From assembly GCF_014645735.1 (NCBI RefSeq), contig NZ_BMMH01000003.1, positions 248,001 through 312,000 of the forward strand: a stretch of 64,000 bases of DNA, read 5' to 3'. The translations under genes were made by a program, and so were the position numbers. The stretch is from Nocardia jinanensis. GTDB lineage: Bacteria > Actinomycetota > Actinomycetes > Mycobacteriales > Mycobacteriaceae. The notes under the pieces are model-generated. The model did no database searches, had not been told where the DNA came from, and saw only the letters and a program-made list of their open reading frames with translations. Positions within the stretch are counted from its first letter, which is position 1; each line of letters starts with the position of its first letter. Below, piece after piece: positions 63,727 through 64,000 of this stretch.

Positions 63727-64000
63727 TCATACCGGTCGAATGCCCTGCCCGGTGTCGGCCGATTGTTCGGCACCGGCCACCAGGAGGTGGGACAGTACAT
63801 GCGCGGGCGGCGCGGCCCGGCCGGGGGCCAGAACGACGCCGGTGAAAGCCTCGGATAGCGCCGGACCCGGGTCCAGTTGCCGCCCATGAAAACTCCGGCC
63901 CGGCAGCTGCGCGCGCCAGCGTCGGTATCCGGTCACGGTTCGGCGCAACGAGTACTTCTCGTGGGGGTCGGCCTGGGACAGATACGCGGTGATCAGGGCA
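63727..64000 (-). CDS. C-terminal part of an unidentified protein, cut by the window edge
   Basis: An open frame on the minus strand runs from the right edge to the stop at 63727. The visible 90 residues are AYLSQADPHEKYSLRRTVTGYRRWRAQLPGRSFHGRQLDPGPA and so on, ending QGIRPV. The frame has no upstream start in the window and continues past it. No motif I can name is visible; the Trp/Arg/Tyr composition is that of a soluble protein. It could equally be the end of an enzyme whose domain lies outside. Confidence 0.4.
   Translation of the reverse strand, partial: ALITAYLSQADPHEKYSLRRTVTGYRRWRAQLPGRSFHGRQLDPGPALSEAFTGVVLAPGRAAPPAHVLSHLLVAGAEQSADTGQGIRPV

Overview
The window is high-GC actinobacterial DNA, most likely Nocardia or a close relative in the mycolate-producing Mycobacteriales. 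The evidence is gene content and order. There is a FAS-II block for mycolic acid synthesis (fabD, acpM, a single kasA, accD6) beside aceE and a PucR-type regulator. A glnE-glnA2-esterase-panB block is present, as is a fused RNase H/phosphatase, zinc-ribbon, NIF3, cobC, ptpA, SURF1, cobD block. AhpE, a DUF3052 protein and a matching lipoprotein complete the set. From memory, the same blocks are neighbours in Mycobacterium tuberculosis around Rv2219-Rv2247. Here the accD6-to-ahpE block appears inverted relative to cobD, with accessory DNA at the junction.

Layout. 0-6 kb: an M20 peptidase, a monoacylglycerol-lipase-like hydrolase, a zinc metallopeptidase lipoprotein, a degenerate HPr-like protein and a divergent WYL regulator/RidA pair. 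6-16 kb: nitrogen control (glnE, glnA2), a secreted esterase, panB, an aminopeptidase and a CHAD protein. 16-25 kb: mixed small secreted proteins, RNase P RNA, two regulators with clear operators, a FabG-like reductase and a possible ADP-ribosyltransferase-fold effector. 25-28 kb: a molybdate operon (HTH-TOBE sensor, modA, modB, modC) with a leaderless promoter. 28-39 kb: the RNase H to cobD block, then SigJ, a gamma-carbonic-anhydrase-like protein and a TetR regulator.

39-46 kb is accessory. It holds a tandem/inverted repeat field, an orphan Eco57I-type adenine methyltransferase, and two divergent units sharing one intergenic region. The leftward unit encodes an XRE-TPR regulator and a SLOG-fold nucleotide-binding protein. 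The rightward unit encodes two small proteins, a 27-residue membrane peptide, an unusual SAM methyltransferase and a CYTH-type cyclase/triphosphatase, with the first four coding regions overlapping stop-to-start. This is the best candidate here for an undescribed nucleotide-based signalling or defence system.

46-56.5 kb: the leftward aceE-pucR and fabD-acpM-kasA-accD6 units, then rightward lipoprotein, DUF3052 and ahpE, ending in tRNA-Val. 56.6-64 kb: a variable tRNA-proximal segment with a broken inositol-phosphatase gene, a toxin-antitoxin pair, a hydrolase/MerR unit with its operator, a membrane microprotein/ECF sigma/Cys-rich membrane protein unit, a GlxA regulator with an isonitrile-hydratase-like enzyme, and an SDR.
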